This document shows, one piece after another, positions 60,584 through 64,000 of a stretch of 64,000 nt of DNA. The stretch covers positions 1 to 64,000 of the forward strand of contig NZ_JADMOP010000007.1 in assembly GCF_015558785.1 (NCBI RefSeq), written 5' to 3'. The notes under the pieces were generated by a model. That model was not told the DNA's origin, did no database searches, and saw only the letters and a program-made list of their open reading frames with translations. Source of the DNA: Collinsella aerofaciens (GTDB taxonomy: Bacteria > Actinomycetota > Coriobacteriia > Coriobacteriales > Coriobacteriaceae). The translations under genes were made by a program, and so were the position numbers. Each line of letters opens with the position of its first letter. Within the stretch, counting starts at the first letter, position 1.

Positions 60584-60617
60584 GAAAGCGCCCCCAAGCG
60601 AATGTGCTTGAGGGCGC
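60584..60617 (-). terminator. Terminator of rpoD
   Basis: GCGCCCCCAAGC and GCTTGAGGGCGC form 12 pairs with one mismatch or wobble and a six-base loop (60588-60617), followed on the minus strand by TTTC, a short T-run. Confidence 0.8.
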
Positions 60618-60628
60618 CTCTTGCTTGA

Positions 60629-61978
<1,350 letters not shown>

Positions 61979-62088
61979 AGATTCTCCCTTCATAGTCCAC
62001 AGGACTCAATACTTTAGCACACACATTGACGTCTATACCCAAAAAGAGGGCTGGATATAGGCGAGAATACGCTGGTTGACCACAACAT

Positions 62089-64000
62089 CTAGGCTTGTTC
62101 GGTGCCTGCGGCCTCCAGGCCAATCAAACGGAACGGATCCGCCACGCCGCCGATTGACTTTTGCAGTTCGCGCTGACGCTGCGAATCCTGCGCGGCCTGC
62201 ATGGTTAGCGCGCGACGGGCCTCATCATCGAGCGAACGGTCCTGGCGCAGCTTGGCCTGTGCGGCACGCATGCGGCGTTTGATGGTGTAGAGCTCAAGCG
62301 TATCGAGCATAAACACGATGTTCGTCTCGGTGGGGTGCTTGCTCGTCGCCGAGATGCGCCCGGCACTCACAAGCGTTGCCGCCTCGGGACACACCGAGCG
62401 CGCCGCATCCATGCAGGCTGCAGGATCGGTTCCCGGTGGCGTTGCCAGAACGGCCCATGCGATGGACTCGTGACGTGGGTCAACCCACTCGATGGAGCAG
62501 ATGCGATCGGCATACGTGCGGAACAGGTCGGGGTAGCTCGTGAGCATGGTCAGCAGTTCACGCTCCCCCGCCAAGGACTTGCGTTCAAGATCGGTAAGAA
62601 CCATCGGCGCCGCCGTAGCCGGTGCGTCCGAACCATCAGGCACAGGAACAGAGCCCATACCATCAGGCACATCGATCGGCGGCAGGTCGTCGACAACCTC
62701 CACGGGCGCGGCATCGTAGGCATCGAGCGGGACGTAGTCGTACGGCTCTTCTTCGACCGGCGCGGACACCGGCGGCGTCGCGCCCGATGCCCAAGCACCG
62801 CGACCGGCATCGCGAGAACCCGACGCCCGACCGCCCGCGCTACCGGACCGCTCAGCCTGTGCCCGCTGGCGCTCATAGTTCTGCTCACGACGTCGTTCCG
62901 CATCCTCGCGCTTGGCGACATCGCGAAACACACGGCCCGAGCTCGCGCGCACGGTCTCCAGATCCAAACCCAGCAGGTCGGCAATCTGGATAAAGTACGT
63001 GTCGATCATATAGCTATCGCGCAGCGGATAGATGAGCGTCAGCGCATCCTCGAGCGCCTTGGCGCGACCGCCCGGCGTGGTGATGTCGCTCGACTCCTGC
63101 AGCGAACGGTAGACAAAGTCCATGAGCGGCTCGGCCGCGTCGATGCGCGCCTGCAGCTCCTGGCCGCCGTGCGCCGTAATAAACTCCATAGGGTCGTTGC
63201 CGTCGGGCAGTACCACGCAGCGCAGGTCCATCGAATCCTGCTCGATAAACTGAATCGCGCGGCGGGCGGCCTTCTGGCCCGCGGCATCGCCATCGAACAT
63301 ATACACGATGCGCTTGGCAAAGCGGGTGAGCGTCTTTACATGATGCTCCGTGAGCGCGGTGCCCAGCGTGGCGACAACGTTTTTAATCCCCGCCTCCCAG
63401 CAGGCGATGCAATCGGTATAGCCCTCCACCACGATGGCGGTATCCTGCGCGACGATAAACTCCTTGGCCCAATTAAAACCGTAGAGGTTTCGCTTTTTAT
63501 GAAACACGCTCGTCTCGGCGGTGTTGAGGTACTTAGGCTGGCCGTCGCCCATAATGCGACCGCCAAAGGCAATGTTGTGACCCTGCTCGTCAAAGATGGG
63601 GAACATCACACGGTCGTAGAAGCGGTCGGCAAGCTGCCCGCGCCCGCGGCTCACGGCAACATTGGCGTCGATCATCTCCTGCGGGGTAAAACCCGCCTGG
63701 GACAGGTGCGACACCAGCGCGTTACGGCCTGGTGCAAAGCCCAGGTAGTAGCGGCGGCAGACGTCGCCACCCATGCCGCGGCTGGCAAAGTACTCGCGCG
63801 GACGACCGTCCTTACCGCGCATAAGCATGGTGTGGTAGAACTGGGCGGTCTCGGCGCACAGATCGTAGATGCGGGCACGCTTAGTACCGCGCTCGCGGCG
63901 ATCTCCGGTGTCGTGCAGCTCAATACCTGCGCGATCGGCCAAATAACGGATTGACTCGGGAAAGCTCAGGTTCTCGCGCTTCATGATATAGGTGAAGACG
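62089..64000 (-). CDS. dnaG: DNA primase DnaG (5' end beyond window)
   Basis: Primase makes RNA primers for replication. The visible part starts inside the protein: the frame stays open to the window edge and reads FTYIMKRENLSFPESIRYLADRAGI, the end of the zinc-finger to polymerase linker, so about 60-100 N-terminal residues with the CHC2 zinc finger are missing. The RNA polymerase domain has FAFGGRIMGDGQPKYLN-like segments, the TOPRIM acidic motif VVEGYTDCIA and VYMFDGDAAGQKAARRA. A Pro/Ala/Gly-rich linker precedes the C-terminal helicase-binding domain. Confidence 0.94.
   Translation of the reverse strand, partial: VFTYIMKRENLSFPESIRYLADRAGIELHDTGDRRERGTKRARIYDLCAETAQFYHTMLMRGKDGRPREYFASRGMGGDVCRRYYLGFAPGRNALVSHLSQAGFTPQEMIDANVAVSRGRGQLADRFYDRVMFPIFDEQGHNIAFGGRIMGDGQPKYLNTAETSVFHKKRNLYGFNWAKEFIVAQDTAIVVEGYTDCIACWEAGIKNVVATLGTALTEHHVKTLTRFAKRIVYMFDGDAAGQKAARRAIQFIEQDSMDLRCVVLPDGNDPMEFITAHGGQELQARIDAAEPLMDFVYRSLQESSDITTPGGRAKALEDALTLIYPLRDSYMIDTYFIQIADLLGLDLETVRASSGRVFRDVAKREDAERRREQNYERQRAQAERSGSAGGRASGSRDAGRGAWASGATPPVSAPVEEEPYDYVPLDAYDAAPVEVVDDLPPIDVPDGMGSVPVPDGSDAPATAAPMVLTDLERKSLAGERELLTMLTSYPDLFRTYADRICSIEWVDPRHESIAWAVLATPPGTDPAACMDAARSVCPEAATLVSAGRISATSKHPTETNIVFMLDTLELYTIKRRMRAAQAKLRQDRSLDDEARRALTMQAAQDSQRQRELQKSIGGVADPFRLIGLEAAGTEQA

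Overview
The window looks like conserved chromosomal backbone of a high-GC Gram-positive of the class Coriobacteriia, most likely Collinsella or a close relative (inference from protein character, gene order and high GC; no 16S rRNA is present). Nearly every gene is on the minus strand. The intact plus-strand genes are an RpiR-type regulator, a GldA-like dehydrogenase and a DUF134/NifX fusion. A cobO pseudogene is also on the plus strand. There is no prophage, insertion sequence, CRISPR array or biosynthetic cluster.

Layout. 1-1700: two identical tRNA-Glu(CTC) genes with their promoter, and cca. 1860-9800: a PTS and fructose block with two 1-phosphofructokinase paralogues, ptsI, ptsH, a fused fructose EIIBCA permease and a divergent RpiR regulator. 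9800-14900: recN, nadK, tlyA, xseB, nusB, an Asp23 protein and efp. 15000-23000: an M24 peptidase, an AroB-like protein without its metal ligands, aroK, yqeG, mltG, ruvX and alaS. 23100-26300: an AI-2E family permease, a SigB-type sigma factor, a degenerate RsbW-like anti-sigma factor and a DUF948 protein. 26400-35800: rarA, dgt, a lone prepilin peptidase, a GT2 synthase, rluD, lspA and ileS, with an isoleucine T-box ahead of ileS. 36270-45160: gldA-like, DUF523, ftsH, the cobO remnant, a MATE pump, a SpoU methyltransferase, folA, thyA and the DUF134/NifX fusion. 45279-58116: an SRP, SMC and lipid cluster (ffh, ftsY, smc, rnc, acpP, plsX, rpmF, DUF177, a SepIVA-like coiled coil, coaD, rsmD, recG). 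58127-64000: fakA, a second Asp23 protein, tRNA-Asn, rpoD, and dnaG, which runs off the window end.

How they fit together. EI and HPr pass phosphate to the fructose permease, and the kinases convert fructose-1-phosphate to fructose-1,6-bisphosphate. The ffh to recG run links membrane targeting, chromosome condensation, ribosome maturation and lipid or CoA synthesis, an arrangement also seen in other Actinobacteria. The sigma operon resembles a partner-switching module whose kinase has lost its ATP-binding signature.

The most unusual content is (1) two probable pseudoenzymes, AroB-like and RsbW-like; (2) a gene fusion that keeps a perfect internal ribosome-binding site; (3) a pair of palindromic operators ahead of that fusion; and (4) several families of long intergenic palindromes. 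Gene-free stretches over 300 bases are 6091-6615 (two palindromic elements and a terminator), 32609-32980 (three hairpins), 35783-36269 (T-box leader and two divergent promoter regions) and 39846-40299 (cobO pseudogene and a palindrome).
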